Shown here: positions 10,701 to 20,403 of the stretch, one piece after another | Numbering within the stretch: the stretch's first letter is position 1 | Layout: each line of letters starts with the position of its first letter | Source: Strigamia acuminata | Lineage: Eukaryota; Arthropoda; Chilopoda; Geophilomorpha; Linotaeniidae | Direction of reading: 5' to 3' | Length of the DNA stretch: 64,000 bases | Assembly: GCA_949358305.1 (NCBI GenBank) | Contig: OX442315.1 | Span: 36,358,427 to 36,422,426, forward strand | Made by a program: the position numbers and the translations under genes | Notes under the pieces: model-generated | Told to the model about the DNA's origin: nothing | What the model saw: only the letters and a program-made list of their open reading frames with translations | The model's database searches: none

Positions 10701-12919
10701 CATTCGCGATCGTCGGAAAACTCATGTTTCAGGAGTTGTGGTCCAGAAAAATCGATTGGGACGTCCCCTTGCCCCCCGACATTGCCAAGCGGTGGTGTGA
10801 ATGGTACGAACAGGTGACAACATTACGAACAATCTCAGTCAAACGACCGTACAGTCCAAACTTGAGCGACAACTCTCAACAGGAAATTCATCTCTTTTGC
10901 GACGCGAGTCCGAAGGCGTACGGCGTCGTAGTTTACGTGCGCACAGAAACAAATGGAACTGTCGACGTGTCGTTGTGCATGTCCAAGTCACGCGTTGCGC
11001 CGTTGAAGCCACTTACTTTGCCAAAATTGGAACTCATGAGCGCCCTTTTGTCATCACGCGTTGCAGTGAAGTTACGAGTTTTGGAAATCAAGAAAATGCA
11101 TTGTTGGACCGACTCTTCAATTACATACTTTTGGATCCAACAGCAACAGAAGAAAACTAATCCTTTCATCGCGAATCGAGTACGGGAAATTCGTACAAAC
11201 ACCGACGTAGAATCTTGGCGACACTGCCCCGGCAGGGTAAATCCTGCGGATAAATTGACGAGAGGGATGGAAGCAGTGAAACTGGTTGACGATAACGAGT
11301 GGTGGCAGGGCCCCGAGTGGCTACGAAAAGGTGAAGAACATTGGCCACAAGAAATAAGCGCAGAATTAGAAACCCAACTTGAAGAGTTCGAAGAAAATTG
11401 CACGAGCGTCAACGCGACTCGATCGGCGGAAAAAATGGAGCCGATATTCGCCCTGGAAAACTACAGCAGTTGGACAAGAGTCGTAAGGATCACAGCCTGG
11501 ATGCTACGCTTCATTCGAAACTCGAGAAAGAATCAATCAATTGTCGGACCGCTGAAAACTGAGGAAATCGAGGCAGCAGAAACATATTGGTTCCGCCATG
11601 CTCAGCGTTCAAGGTTCGCAGAGGAATTGGATTGCGTGCAGAGCGCTGTGAAATTAAACAGAGAATCACCGCTATCGCAAGTGGAATTAATCATCGACGA
11701 GAGGGAAGTACTAAGAATAAATTCTCGAATTCGCGACCACATCGGATCGAAAAACTTCATTTATCCAGTCGTATTGGACGCGGACTCGCCGATGACCAAA
11801 TTGATAATAAGGGACTGTCATTTACGTGCCTTGCATGGAGGACTGGGAGATACGTTGGCAGAATTTCGCTCAAGATTTTGGACCCGAAGAGCCAGAAAAA
11901 CGATAAAAAGTTACGTGTCCAAATGCATAACGTGCCGTCGCGTGAACTCGAAGCTGATGACACAAGCCATCGGGCTTCTCCCTTCTGACCGCATCAATCG
12001 TGCTGCCCCCTTCCAGATAATAGGCGTGGATTTCGCGGGCCCACTTTACATGCGGAGTGGCGAGAAATGTTATATCGCATTATTCACCTGCGCGGTAGTA
12101 CGAGCCGTACATCTGGAGTTAGTTTCAGACCTGACGACAGAAAAGTTTATTCTGGCATTCAAACGTTTGATATCACGACGAGGAATTCCGAGTATCGTGT
12201 ATTCGGACAACGCAAAAACGTTTAAGCGGGCAGAAAAGGATTTGGCGCTGTTCATAAATGGATTTGCAGGCGAAGAGTTCCAGGGATTTTTATCTCACAA
12301 CAAGATACAATGGAAATTCATTGTCGAGTTGGCTCCTTGGTGGGGAGGCTTTTGGGAGCGCCTCGTCAAGACGGTCAAATTGAGTCTGAAGAAAGTTCTG
12401 GGAAGATCGTCGCTTTGTTTTGAGGGACTGACAACTGTATTGACGGAGGTCGAAGCAATAATAAACTCGCGCCCTATAACCTACGTGACGGACGATCCGA
12501 CAGAGCAAGAACCGCTGTCGCCATCACATTTTTTGATCGGGACCCGAATTTCAAGTTTGCCCGACATTTACAACTCGGAGCATCACGTCGATATTTCGAA
12601 GAGAACGGAGTTAGTTAAACGATGGAAGTTGCGCCAGAGATTTACAAATTTATTGTGGCGTCGTTGGTCCCATGAGTACCTCGTGGAGTTGAGGGAATTT
12701 CGACGAGTACGAGCATCTAAAGAGATTTGCGTTAACGATTTAGTCCTCGTGCAGGAACAGGGTCAGCCACGCATGACGTGGAAGACGGCGAAAATTACGA
12801 AGACGTTTGACGGTAGAGATGGGAAAATTCGATCTTGCGAGATGATGCTGCCGGGAGGGAAAACGTTAAGAAGACCGGTGCAGAGACTTTGCTCGTTGGA
12901 AGTCGCCGACGACAATTAG
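7706..12919 (+). CDS. BEL/Pao Gag-Pol polyprotein
   Basis: A 1737-residue polyprotein. The N-terminus is a lysine-rich, coiled-coil-like segment followed by a DUF1759-type Gag (MRLPKYEAIKFSGDPLEWDD). Three cysteine/histidine knuckles come next (CMFCSKTHERDGC, CFKCLKKGHTSKTC, CKICQRNHNPLVC). The aspartic protease carries DPGSQTTF where DSG/DTG is usual. The reverse transcriptase has an SDIEKAFLQL motif and YVDD near residue 883. RNase H contains LFCDASPKAYG. The integrase has the zinc finger (HGGLGDTLAEF to CITCRR) and the DDE residues in GVDFAGP, YSDNAKTFK and WWGGFWERLVK. A BEL-type C-terminal domain closes it. There are no internal stops, so the element is potentially autonomous. Confidence 0.95.
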   Translation: MAEDLNVIKSQRTVARRMTTATITKAKTILAAIPQNELELKKIKANLKAKSAELKALDGKILAALVDDDEIDQEITQCETNYNEKIIDCEVELEEALKKMNALAIAPPLAPITNNYHGTVNAPHETTMRLPKYEAIKFSGDPLEWDDFWGNFEISIDSKPNITNKSKLVYLKSYLDGEAALVLKGLPPTDENYPVAKELLIERYGRSDVILSAHMRALMKMQPVKDILDPVPLQKLYDRCESHVRGLLASKMNTEAIDATACPLILGLVPKQISLDFSRQHPDGKYKAKDLLDMIRAELIHHSKIDSFQDLHRTKDQEKSGKAEKQDTEKTFRKNNDRVPSARVLSTMIANCMFCSKTHERDGCSTTAAERKEYVVKNGRCFKCLKKGHTSKTCSYRITCKICQRNHNPLVCDGARKTVNESLTTHVATCAELSAFVPPPAAALASIFVRVVHQSKEAIVQCLLDPGSQTTFVLSSLAKDLGLQSKGTENLSVLTFGSQVSQSAKRERFELNLCNVDDKNKSLTVTAIETPWITRPIKTELQAGLRAALARNNIVINFEQYTNFDVFCLIGADNIAKILTGRLEKFEEDLVAIETIFGWALMGSSPNVTTLSTMVTRVFNVRLDDRLDDHLKQFWELEAIGIRHESIDESPTDRNTCTKRFRELVTREDGRYVVPLPWLVDASQLNNNFEVAKRRFWHLVRKFKKNPGFYQAYKKIFDDQLKNDIIEEVKVQDPEHSYFMPHRAVVREDRATTKIRIVFDASSKGKNELSLNDCLDSGPNLLPEILKLLVLFRRELVAYISDIEKAFLQLLLRLCDRNFVSFLWVPENWDGLEFLVPRIMRQKRVTFGVSSSPYSLNDTIQMHLDEMENLYPDTVKQIREKFYVDDLLDSMRAENQVLTVFYEARKLMMDAHLPLRKWHSNSPRLREIFAKEIPEDEEIIAAENGQTTVLGLIWNYETDRLQLEIGEWAEKKPESGQGSKRAIVQAVAKIYDPLGFASPFAIVGKLMFQELWSRKIDWDVPLPPDIAKRWCEWYEQVTTLRTISVKRPYSPNLSDNSQQEIHLFCDASPKAYGVVVYVRTETNGTVDVSLCMSKSRVAPLKPLTLPKLELMSALLSSRVAVKLRVLEIKKMHCWTDSSITYFWIQQQQKKTNPFIANRVREIRTNTDVESWRHCPGRVNPADKLTRGMEAVKLVDDNEWWQGPEWLRKGEEHWPQEISAELETQLEEFEENCTSVNATRSAEKMEPIFALENYSSWTRVVRITAWMLRFIRNSRKNQSIVGPLKTEEIEAAETYWFRHAQRSRFAEELDCVQSAVKLNRESPLSQVELIIDEREVLRINSRIRDHIGSKNFIYPVVLDADSPMTKLIIRDCHLRALHGGLGDTLAEFRSRFWTRRARKTIKSYVSKCITCRRVNSKLMTQAIGLLPSDRINRAAPFQIIGVDFAGPLYMRSGEKCYIALFTCAVVRAVHLELVSDLTTEKFILAFKRLISRRGIPSIVYSDNAKTFKRAEKDLALFINGFAGEEFQGFLSHNKIQWKFIVELAPWWGGFWERLVKTVKLSLKKVLGRSSLCFEGLTTVLTEVEAIINSRPITYVTDDPTEQEPLSPSHFLIGTRISSLPDIYNSEHHVDISKRTELVKRWKLRQRFTNLLWRRWSHEYLVELREFRRVRASKEICVNDLVLVQEQGQPRMTWKTAKITKTFDGRDGKIRSCEMMLPGGKTLRRPVQRLCSLEVADDN

Positions 12920-12943
12920 ATTTGTGGTTTTTTCCCCCGGCAA

Positions 12944-13342
12944 TGTAAAATCCAGATTTGGATTTAATGTTTAGTAATGATTTCAATTTATGTTTAATTT
13001 TAGTGTTTTATTTCGAAAAGTGTTTTAAGTCTCTTTGTAATTGTTTTTATCGAATATCGAATTGTATTGGTAATGTTTTAACGACAATAGTGTTTTTTGA
13101 TCGAGGGACACCAAGAGTGCCCTCTGTGTGTAATCTGTAATTTTGACCGGTCCTTGTTAACCGGAAGTTAACCCCGTTTTTGGGATTGACCACCATCTTT
13201 TTTACCTGTATCATCGTGTGTCACCACGCGATTTTCCTTGTTAAAATCTTCAACGATTAAAATTAGTTAAGTTTAAAAATACGTCTCAAATTGTTGCTCG
13301 CGCGTGCTGCAATCGCAGCTAGATTATTTCGAAGTCTCGAAA
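12944..13342 (+). repeat. BEL 3' LTR (399 bp)
   Basis: Near-identical to 7219-7618 and followed by the second CCTAG. The 20 bases before it are T/C-rich (a run of T then C), so I see no normal polypurine tract. Confidence 0.94.
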
Positions 13343-13465
13343 CCTAGTGCGTCGATCGCAATTGCATTCCTGGGCCTCATCTCGGGCAACTCTCCTCTGC
13401 TTTGAGTTGGGCTTCAAGTCAGCTTAATTTTTTCGTGGGTTTACCATCTTAAATGGTTCACATAA

Positions 13466-13656
13466 TCTAGTTTAAAGGTTGCACTTTATCTTTTCTGTCC
13501 ATTCATCCTGGTGGCTCCTCAGTTACAATATTCCTATTTATATAGTTTTTTTGTTACAATAATTTTAACCCTTACTTCTTACTCTTCTGGCCATTGCCAC
13601 TATTGGAAGTATAAGCTTAGAAAACGTATTTCAATATACAGAAAGTAATGAAAAGC
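13466..13656 (+). repeat. Direct repeat flanking the BEL element, right copy
   Basis: Second copy of 6912-7107 in the same orientation. It ends sharply at the shared text AAGTAATGAAAAG. Confidence 0.85.
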
Positions 13657-15359
13657 CCAGCCAAAGTCCCAGATTTTCATCAAAGACAGAGAGTAGACTG
13701 ATTAAGTTATGTAGTTAACGTCCAGCTACCGGGTCTGTTAACATAGTTGTTATGACATTGACAGGTAACGTTAACCTTAAAATTAATTAAGAATTGAACG
13801 AAATTCCAGCCAGCTGTGACAAAACGATGATTAAAACTATGCATAAAATAAAAACTGCCGCAATTATTTGGCAATTATTTGTTTTCGGCATCACGACCTT
13901 TTTGTGTTCGTTCGCCCGATTCAGTCAGACATTTGGCTGGAATCGGCGGTTGGCCGGCCATTTTCTGAAGGAAAAATTACACCAGCTCAATCTCCGATTT
14001 TTATCTCTAATTTCTAATCTCTAATCTGAAAGCTGATAACACAATTATCACAATTGCGCCCAAGAAGTAAAACACAATCTTTAATCCAATGTTGCAAATG
14101 AAATGGAAATTATCTCTGTTCATGAATATAGATGTGGAATTGTCATTGCTTACAAGTTAGTGGCGTATTAATTTTCTTCAAAATTGTTTTTTTCGGTGCT
14201 TAACTTATCTCCTAAAAGTTCTGATGCATAACGATCTGGACCCATTCATGAGCTGTCTCTGAAAATGCATAAATGTTATTTTAAATATAAAAAAATACAA
14301 AAAATTAAATTAAAATTAAAAATATTTACCCCCTAAATTTTGAAGGTAAAACAGAACGGAGTGAGAATTTCTCTGGAAATATCTGTGTGTTATTTCCAGA
14401 GACGGATCTGGAATATCTGGCTTTGACCGGAGCTCTTTGTACAGTAATGTACACTGTAAATATTGGTATAAATTATTTCTATTATCAATAAAATGGAAAT
14501 CAAGGATAAAAAAATAATTATACATCTATAGAATTTCTCCAGAAAATTTCTCTGGAGGTAATCTCCAGAGAAATTCTCTAAAATTTTAAAAAAAAAATTC
14601 ATTTAAAGAATTTAATGGATTAATAAATGACAAGTAATAAATGTGCACCCGCCATAGCTTTGCTGCATAGCATCTACACGATCTCCATACGTGCAGAGCG
14701 CAGCGCAACATCTAATAGGGATGCTGATAATCATCTGAAATTGGTATTCAGCCTGTATTTTAGATCAAACAAACACTTGGCAGTTCATTTTGCGTGGAAA
14801 CTGTTTCGATTGTTGCCAGGGTGTAGGATTTAAACATGAAACTCTCCGATTTATTTGATACCTGGGAACAATGTTTACAAGAGCATATGTTCTATTGAGA
14901 TAACACACATTCTCCATTGTTTGCTGCTGAATCATAAAGTAAAACTTAAGAAATTGGCAAACTTAAACAAATATTTTCTTCATTTTCCTTACATGTAGTA
15001 AGTGTCAATGGTTCTACTCATTAAACTAATTCTAGTAGAAAACATATTTCCCAATAAAATAAAACTAGACTATATGATATCTTACAAAACATAGTAGCAA
15101 GACAGTTGCAAGAAATGAGCTGTGAGTCCTTACCTTAGCACCTAAATTACCAGACCAACCTAGAATATTTTGTGCTTTCATTAAGTGATCAAGGCAAAGG
15201 CTAAGACAAGACTGAAGAAAAAAACTTTTACAGGAAATGCACTTCCTGTGCAAACCATGTGGGCTCAGAAGACACAATAAAAAAACTCAAATAAGTTATC
15301 AAAGAATAAAAATATTTTATTTATTTATTTATAGGATAACACTTGTGATAAACATTGGC
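13657..15359. other. Non-coding interval with short palindromes
   Basis: No supported gene. Around 14330-14590 there are several small inverted repeats built from AGAATTTCTC and TCCAGAGA, for example a hairpin near 14545-14570, which may be a degenerate MITE. The rest is AT-rich and featureless to me. Confidence 0.45.
15316..15328 (-). terminator. ALKBH2 polyadenylation signals
   Basis: Overlapping AATAAA motifs on the minus strand lie about 30-45 bases past the stop codon of the ALKBH2 frame. Confidence 0.5.
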
Positions 15360-15850
15360 TTATGGTACGTTTTTTACCAACATATGGCGGAAAGTCAGAT
15401 TTAGTCGTGTGTTGTGCGCGCCTTTCCTTACCGGAAGTGAGTGATACCAATTTTTATTGGTTGGCGCATTCATCACTAGCAAACTTCCATGCTCCAAAGA
15501 CACAGTGAATGATGGCGGATGCTGGCCATTGCCGGCTTTGTTTTTAACCAGAGCATGCCGAAAAACAAAGTCACGTTGTTGGCCAAGTGAAAGCGATGCA
15601 ATCGGATGATTTGCAACTAAATCTTTTTCATCGTCACGATGTTCTCCAATGCTATCACGTCCATCTTTGTACCTGTTGATAAGCACGAAATTGAATGAAA
15701 AACCAGTCAATTTCTCGACGATGTTTCTGATGGTTGACAAGAAAGAGGTCCACGGTTTAGCAGGAAGACAGTTGCCAGAAAACTTGTAAGATAAACCGTT
15801 ATCACCGTAAGCCACCTGTTTTCTAGGAATGTCATGCCACTTGCCGAAAA
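15360..15850 (-). pseudogene. ALKBH2: ALKBH2-type DNA dioxygenase, 3' (catalytic) half, split by Copia
   Basis: Encodes the Fe(II)/2-oxoglutarate dioxygenase core of an AlkB homologue 2 protein. The family directly reverses 1-methyladenine and 3-methylcytosine in nuclear DNA. Visible are GKWHDIPRKQVAYGD, the substrate-loop motif FNFVLINRYKDG, the iron-binding HRD of IGEHRDDE, the distal histidine in WYHSLPVRKG, and RLNLTFR with the two 2-oxoglutarate arginines. All key residues are present. The frame begins exactly at the Copia insertion site, and the 5' half lies beyond the element at 20614-21250. This half has no start codon of its own; the apparent upstream extension into 16004 is LTR sequence. 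As assembled, the gene is broken. The calls on family and break are strong. Confidence 0.93.
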
Positions 15851-16055
15851 TGTTGGTTCCTATTCGGTTCCACAAAGATTTCGAATGTCCAAGTAATGAA
15901 AACACACGTTGTAACGGGAACATAAAATAACACGTCTTTACTTTACGGTAAATTTTACAACAATTCAATTGCACGTGCATTACGTGCGTGCAACGTTCAC
16001 ACATTTGATAACGTTAAAACCTTTGATAATTTGTAACAATAGATTAAATCTAACA
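15851..16055 (-). repeat. Copia 3' LTR (205 bp)
   Basis: Identical to 20404-20608. Read on the minus strand it starts TGTTAGATTT and ends CCAACA. Confidence 0.95.
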
Positions 16056-16066
16056 AACCCTCCTTA
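16056..16066 (-). promoter_or_regulatory. Copia polypurine tract
   Basis: On the minus strand, AAGGAGGGTT sits directly before the 3' LTR, as expected for plus-strand priming. Confidence 0.75.
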
Positions 16067-16175
16067 CAAATTTTTATAAGTTTTAAAATGAATTAAGAAA
16101 AACTAAAACTAACATTCAATGAAATTCGAAAACAAAAACAAAAAACATGAATAAAATATTATTTCGAACTTAAAA

Positions 16176-19100
16176 CTATTTGTCTTCGTCTTCGTTCTTC
16201 TCTTCGTCCTCGTTTATCTTAACTTCTCCTCTCAGACTCACGCCGTCGCGTCCCTCCATGAATTTGTCTTTCGCGACCGCCTTCGTCAGGAAATCAGCAA
16301 TCATGTCACCTGTTGGTAAATGGATTAATTCAATGTTGCCAAGTTTTATCTCGTCCCTTATGAACATCAAGTGTCGGTTCATATGTTTAGTTCTTCCAAA
16401 CTGGTTCGAACCGCACAAAATCTGCATTGCTGGTTGACTGTCCGTGAAGATTGGTACTTTTCTCTGCACACAGCTTCCTTCGCCCACTTCACTCAAAAAG
16501 TCTCGCGCCCATTTTATGGATTTCAGCAATTCGCAGATGGCCAAAATCTCGCTTTCTGTCGATGACATCGCGACTAATCGTTGTTTTTTGGTTTTCCACG
16601 TTATTGTTGTTGATCCAATTTTTACTATCATCCCTGTATGTGATTTTGCATCTTGGGTGACGTTCCAGCTTGCGTCCGCAAATCCTTGTAATTTCCCCTC
16701 CTCATTTGAGAAAAACAATCGCATCTCAATCGTCTTCTTCAGATATCGCATCACTCGTTTGACCGCTCTGAAGTGTAATTGGCGCGGATCTCTTGAATAT
16801 GCTGACAACGCACTTATTGCGAATGATATGTCCGGTCGTGATATTATCATCACGTGCATCAGCGATCCTATCATTTGCTGATAAAGTTGCTGGTCGACTC
16901 TTTTCGATTTCTCAAAATCATCTAAGTCTTGTCCAGTAGCCATTGGTGTGTTTGCAGTGACTCCGTCCATCAGCTCGTATCTCTTCAAAACATCGTTTAT
17001 GTATTTTTGTTGACCAATTAGAATTCCGTTGTCCATTATCGAAATTTCCATTCCCAAAAGAAAATGCACTTCCCCCAAGTCAACAATTTCAAAAACTCGT
17101 TTTATCTTCTTTAGAATCCGGTCCAATATCTTTTGACTAGTAAACGCTGCCAAAATGTCATCTACGTACACCCCCAGAATAATAAAGTCATTTTTTCTCT
17201 TGTAAATATACACACACCTGTCGTTGATTAGTGGTGTCAGGCCAATTTTCTGCAATTCCGTGTCCAGTCTCTCGTTCCAACATCTCCCTGATTGTCTCAG
17301 GCCGTACAGGCTTCGTTCAAGTCTGCAAATCAAGTCCTTCTGTTCATATCCCTCCGGCTGCTCCATGAAAATCGTTTCATCAATCAGGCCGTACAGGTAA
17401 GCTGTTTTTATGTCAAATTGACGCGTCATCAATTTGTGTTTGGCCACCATGGATAAAATGATGCGGAGTGATTCGACTCTTACAACTGGCGAGAAAGTTT
17501 CCGTGTAATCAATGCCTGCTCTCTGGGAATACCCCACTGCCACCAATCTTGCCTTGTATTTATTTACACTCCTGTCCACGTTGAGTTTTATCCGATAAAT
17601 CCATTTGCTCTTTATCGTAGTCATTTGTTTTTCCTTCTTCACCAATGTCCAAACATTGTTCACGTGCAATGAGTCTATTTCACTATCCATCGCCGTTTTC
17701 CATTTTTCTTTTTCGTCGCAATTTATTGCTTGCTCGTATGTTTCCGGTGTAAATAAGTCGTCAACGCCTTCGAATGCTATATTCGCTGCTTCAACCGCTG
17801 CATTTACTGCTTCATGTTGTGCTGCGATGCGCTGTGATCGTCGTACACCTTCTTGTTGCAATTGTTGCTCACGCTGCTCCATTTGTTCCGCGTGTCGCTG
17901 CTCGAGCACGGCTTGTGTTGTTCCCCGAGGTCTGCCAATCTGCGCTGGTTGATCTCGTTGCAGCTCTTGTTGTTCATCTTCAACAATCACTGCAGGCTGT
18001 TGAGCATTGTTGTCATCGTTAGCATTTGTTTCTCCAATTGCCTCGTCTTCGAATTCTTGACAAAAACGCCTATTCTCGTCCGGTTTTGTCAAATTAAAGA
18101 TGTCCGCCCCTCGAATTTCTTCATTAAATTCCACCGTTCTACCTTCTTGTATTTTCTTTTCTGCTGGGACGTAAATCCTAAACGCCTTTCTATCCGTCGA
18201 ATATCCCACGAATATTCCGCGTTTTGCTTTTTGATCAAGCTTTTGCCTCTTCTCTGCTGGGATGTGCAGGAAAGCCTCACAACCAAAAACTCGAAGATGT
18301 TTTATTGATTGCTTGCGCTTCATCCACATTTCTTCTGGAACTAAATCCCCATTTGGTTTCGTCAAAGTTCGATTTTTTACGTGTATCGACGTTGAAAATG
18401 CTTCGGCCCAAAATATTTGCGGTAGGCCCGATTCCAAAAGTAATGTCCGTGTCGCCTCTATGAGCGTTCGATTCGTACGCTCCGCAATGCCGTTGCTGGC
18501 TGCATTAAATGGCACTGTGAGCTTGTGCAATATGCCTTCATCGTTGCATAAACGTTTAAAATTCTCGTTGACAAACTCGCCTCCGTTGTCGCTTCTAATA
18601 CGCTTTAATTTGTTCCCCGTTTGCTTTTCCGCCATTGCTTTAAATGACTTGAAGAAATCAAATGTTTGAGATTTCTCGCTCATGAAATAAGCAAACTTCT
18701 TGCGCGTGAAGTCTTCAGTAATTACAAAAGCGTACCTGCTTCCTCCCATTGATGGTGTCTTGAATGGTCCAATCAAATCCATGTGTATTAGTTGCAAAAC
18801 ATCATCCGATTGCTTCTCGTTTATTCGTTTGTACGGGCTCTTCGTCATTTTTCCGAGTATGCACGCGGTGCATTTCTCCAATGGTGCATTGTTGTATTCC
18901 AACCCGTAAACCAATTCCTTGTTGGTCATCTTGTCGATTGTTCGTTCGTTTGCATGACACAATCGTTTATGCCATATTTCCTTGGTTTGTTTAGTTGTCG
19001 TGGCAACCGCATTCGCTTGCTCTTCTTTTTTCAGTTGCAATAAATACATGGTGCCACACTTCGCTCCCTTTCCAATCGTCTCTCCAATTGGACTATTAAT

Positions 19101-20276
19101 GTCCGCCCAGTTTCCTCTGAATTGAACGGTGTAGTTCTTTGCCGTCAAGCGCGGAATTGAGAGCAAATTTCCTTTTAGCTCTGGAACAAAGAGCACATCT
19201 TGCAGCAAAATCTTCATTGTTGCTGCTCCGTCGAGTTGACAATCCAAAATTATGCTTCCTTTTCCAGTTGCTAGAAGCTTCACACCTTTCTTGGCTGTGG
19301 TTATTGTTGTCTCCATCTCAACAAACGTTTTAAACAGCTCGCGCTTGCTCGACATATGCACAGAAGCTCCTGAATCTAAAATCCAGTCGTCAAGGTGATC
19401 ACTCGATTCCAATTCAACCACTAGCGCGTGTTGTATTGTTGCAAATTCTACTTCGGCCTGCGCCATCTTTGCCGCCTCCTTTGGTCTCTGCGTCATTTTC
19501 GTGGGGCGCTTCTCTGGATGGCGCTGCCAACAGTCTTTGGCAATATGGCCACTTTTGCCACACTCATAACAAACAAATTTTGTCCCACCTTTTGTTTTCC
19601 TGCCTCCCGAATTTTTTCCGACTTGTGCCTTGAACGCCACTGTCCCGCTTTCCGTCGCTGCTCCTTTCAAATTAAACGCTGACCATTGGTCCTCCATTTT
19701 GAGTTCACGTCGTAATTCTTCAATTGTTGCGGCTGCATTCGATCGAAAATTCCTCGCAATGTGGGAAAATCTTGTCACGAGACCACGCGTCACGTACATC
19801 ATCAATTCGCGATCTTTTATGTCACGTCCGACTGCCTTGGCTCTCGATTGAATTGACTTTGCCCTGTTTAAGTAGCTGTCCACTGCTTCGTCGTGTCTCA
19901 TACGTAATTCGCACAATTCTGCCGCCGCGTCGATTTGACGTTCCTCCGTCGTTCCGGCGTACAGCGCTTTTAACGCATCCCAAACTTCTTTTGCACTGGT
20001 TTTCCCCATGCAATTCGTCGCTTCCTCGTTCGAAACGGTCAAAATAATGATGCCGAGTGCCTCGTTGTTGTTTTTCACCCAAGTGTTATATTTTACGAGA
20101 TTATCTGCGTAACCCGCAGAGCCCACCACCGGTTCCACCACCGCTGGGTCCGTGATCATATTTTTCAAACTTTTAGCTGCTAATAAAGTTCCAACCTTAA
20201 ACTGCCAGATGAAATAGTTCTCCGGTGTAAGAAGATCAATTCGATTCAACGAACCGCCCGAAATCGCATCCGCCAT
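16176..20276 (-). CDS. Ty1/Copia Gag-Pol polyprotein
   Basis: A 1366-residue polyprotein in Copia order. The Gag has a UBN2-like start (LLTPENYFIWQFKVG) and one CCHC knuckle (CYECGKSGHIAKDC). The protease has ILDSGASVHM. The integrase has an HHCC finger (HKRLCHANERTI to CTACILGK) and DDE residues in IHMDLIGPF, RSDNGGEF and NGIAERTNRT. Reverse transcriptase contains FDIKTAYLYG, LYGLRQSGRCW and the YVDD box near residue 1037. RNase H has FADASWN, SSTESEI, FTDSQPA and RTKHM. The C-terminus is acidic and lysine-rich. The frame is intact with an ATG just inside the leader. Integrase precedes reverse transcriptase, which separates it from the Gypsy and BEL elements in this window. Confidence 0.95.
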   Translation of the reverse strand: MADAISGGSLNRIDLLTPENYFIWQFKVGTLLAAKSLKNMITDPAVVEPVVGSAGYADNLVKYNTWVKNNNEALGIIILTVSNEEATNCMGKTSAKEVWDALKALYAGTTEERQIDAAAELCELRMRHDEAVDSYLNRAKSIQSRAKAVGRDIKDRELMMYVTRGLVTRFSHIARNFRSNAAATIEELRRELKMEDQWSAFNLKGAATESGTVAFKAQVGKNSGGRKTKGGTKFVCYECGKSGHIAKDCWQRHPEKRPTKMTQRPKEAAKMAQAEVEFATIQHALVVELESSDHLDDWILDSGASVHMSSKRELFKTFVEMETTITTAKKGVKLLATGKGSIILDCQLDGAATMKILLQDVLFVPELKGNLLSIPRLTAKNYTVQFRGNWADINSPIGETIGKGAKCGTMYLLQLKKEEQANAVATTTKQTKEIWHKRLCHANERTIDKMTNKELVYGLEYNNAPLEKCTACILGKMTKSPYKRINEKQSDDVLQLIHMDLIGPFKTPSMGGSRYAFVITEDFTRKKFAYFMSEKSQTFDFFKSFKAMAEKQTGNKLKRIRSDNGGEFVNENFKRLCNDEGILHKLTVPFNAASNGIAERTNRTLIEATRTLLLESGLPQIFWAEAFSTSIHVKNRTLTKPNGDLVPEEMWMKRKQSIKHLRVFGCEAFLHIPAEKRQKLDQKAKRGIFVGYSTDRKAFRIYVPAEKKIQEGRTVEFNEEIRGADIFNLTKPDENRRFCQEFEDEAIGETNANDDNNAQQPAVIVEDEQQELQRDQPAQIGRPRGTTQAVLEQRHAEQMEQREQQLQQEGVRRSQRIAAQHEAVNAAVEAANIAFEGVDDLFTPETYEQAINCDEKEKWKTAMDSEIDSLHVNNVWTLVKKEKQMTTIKSKWIYRIKLNVDRSVNKYKARLVAVGYSQRAGIDYTETFSPVVRVESLRIILSMVAKHKLMTRQFDIKTAYLYGLIDETIFMEQPEGYEQKDLICRLERSLYGLRQSGRCWNERLDTELQKIGLTPLINDRCVYIYKRKNDFIILGVYVDDILAAFTSQKILDRILKKIKRVFEIVDLGEVHFLLGMEISIMDNGILIGQQKYINDVLKRYELMDGVTANTPMATGQDLDDFEKSKRVDQQLYQQMIGSLMHVMIISRPDISFAISALSAYSRDPRQLHFRAVKRVMRYLKKTIEMRLFFSNEEGKLQGFADASWNVTQDAKSHTGMIVKIGSTTITWKTKKQRLVAMSSTESEILAICELLKSIKWARDFLSEVGEGSCVQRKVPIFTDSQPAMQILCGSNQFGRTKHMNRHLMFIRDEIKLGNIELIHLPTGDMIADFLTKAVAKDKFMEGRDGVSLRGEVKINEDEEKNEDEDK

Positions 20277-20391
20277 TTTTCACGACGTTCGATTTTCGAA
20301 TTCCGTCACGTGCGCACTTCGTTCTCACTCGAATCTTCGAAAAATGTCGTCTGAGTGCCGTGGATACTTCTTTTCGAAGAAAAACCGGCCT

Positions 20392-20401
20392 TCTGCTACC
20401 A
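20392..20401 (-). promoter_or_regulatory. Copia primer-binding site (initiator tRNA-Met-like)
   Basis: On the minus strand TGGTAGCAGA follows the 5' LTR after two bases. These ten bases complement the 3' end of insect initiator tRNA-Met; the next bases diverge. Confidence 0.6.
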
Positions 20402-20403
20402 CT

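Larger units (their letters stand above)
7219..13342 (+). mobile_element. BEL/Pao LTR retrotransposon, structurally complete
   Basis: A complete element with LTRs of 400 and 399 bp, an 18-base primer site, one intact gag-pol frame and a 5-bp target duplication (CCTAG at 7214-7218 and 13343-13347). I find only a one-base indel between the LTRs (CTCTGGTGTG against CTCTGTGTG), so the insertion is recent. The domain order protease-RT-RNase H-integrase, together with the DUF1759-like Gag, places it in BEL/Pao. Confidence 0.96.

Noticed and set aside
15851-16004. N-terminal extension of the ALKBH2 catalytic-half frame
   Set aside because: It is LTR sequence; the same bases recur at 20404-20608 and homology to ALKBH2 begins only at 15850.
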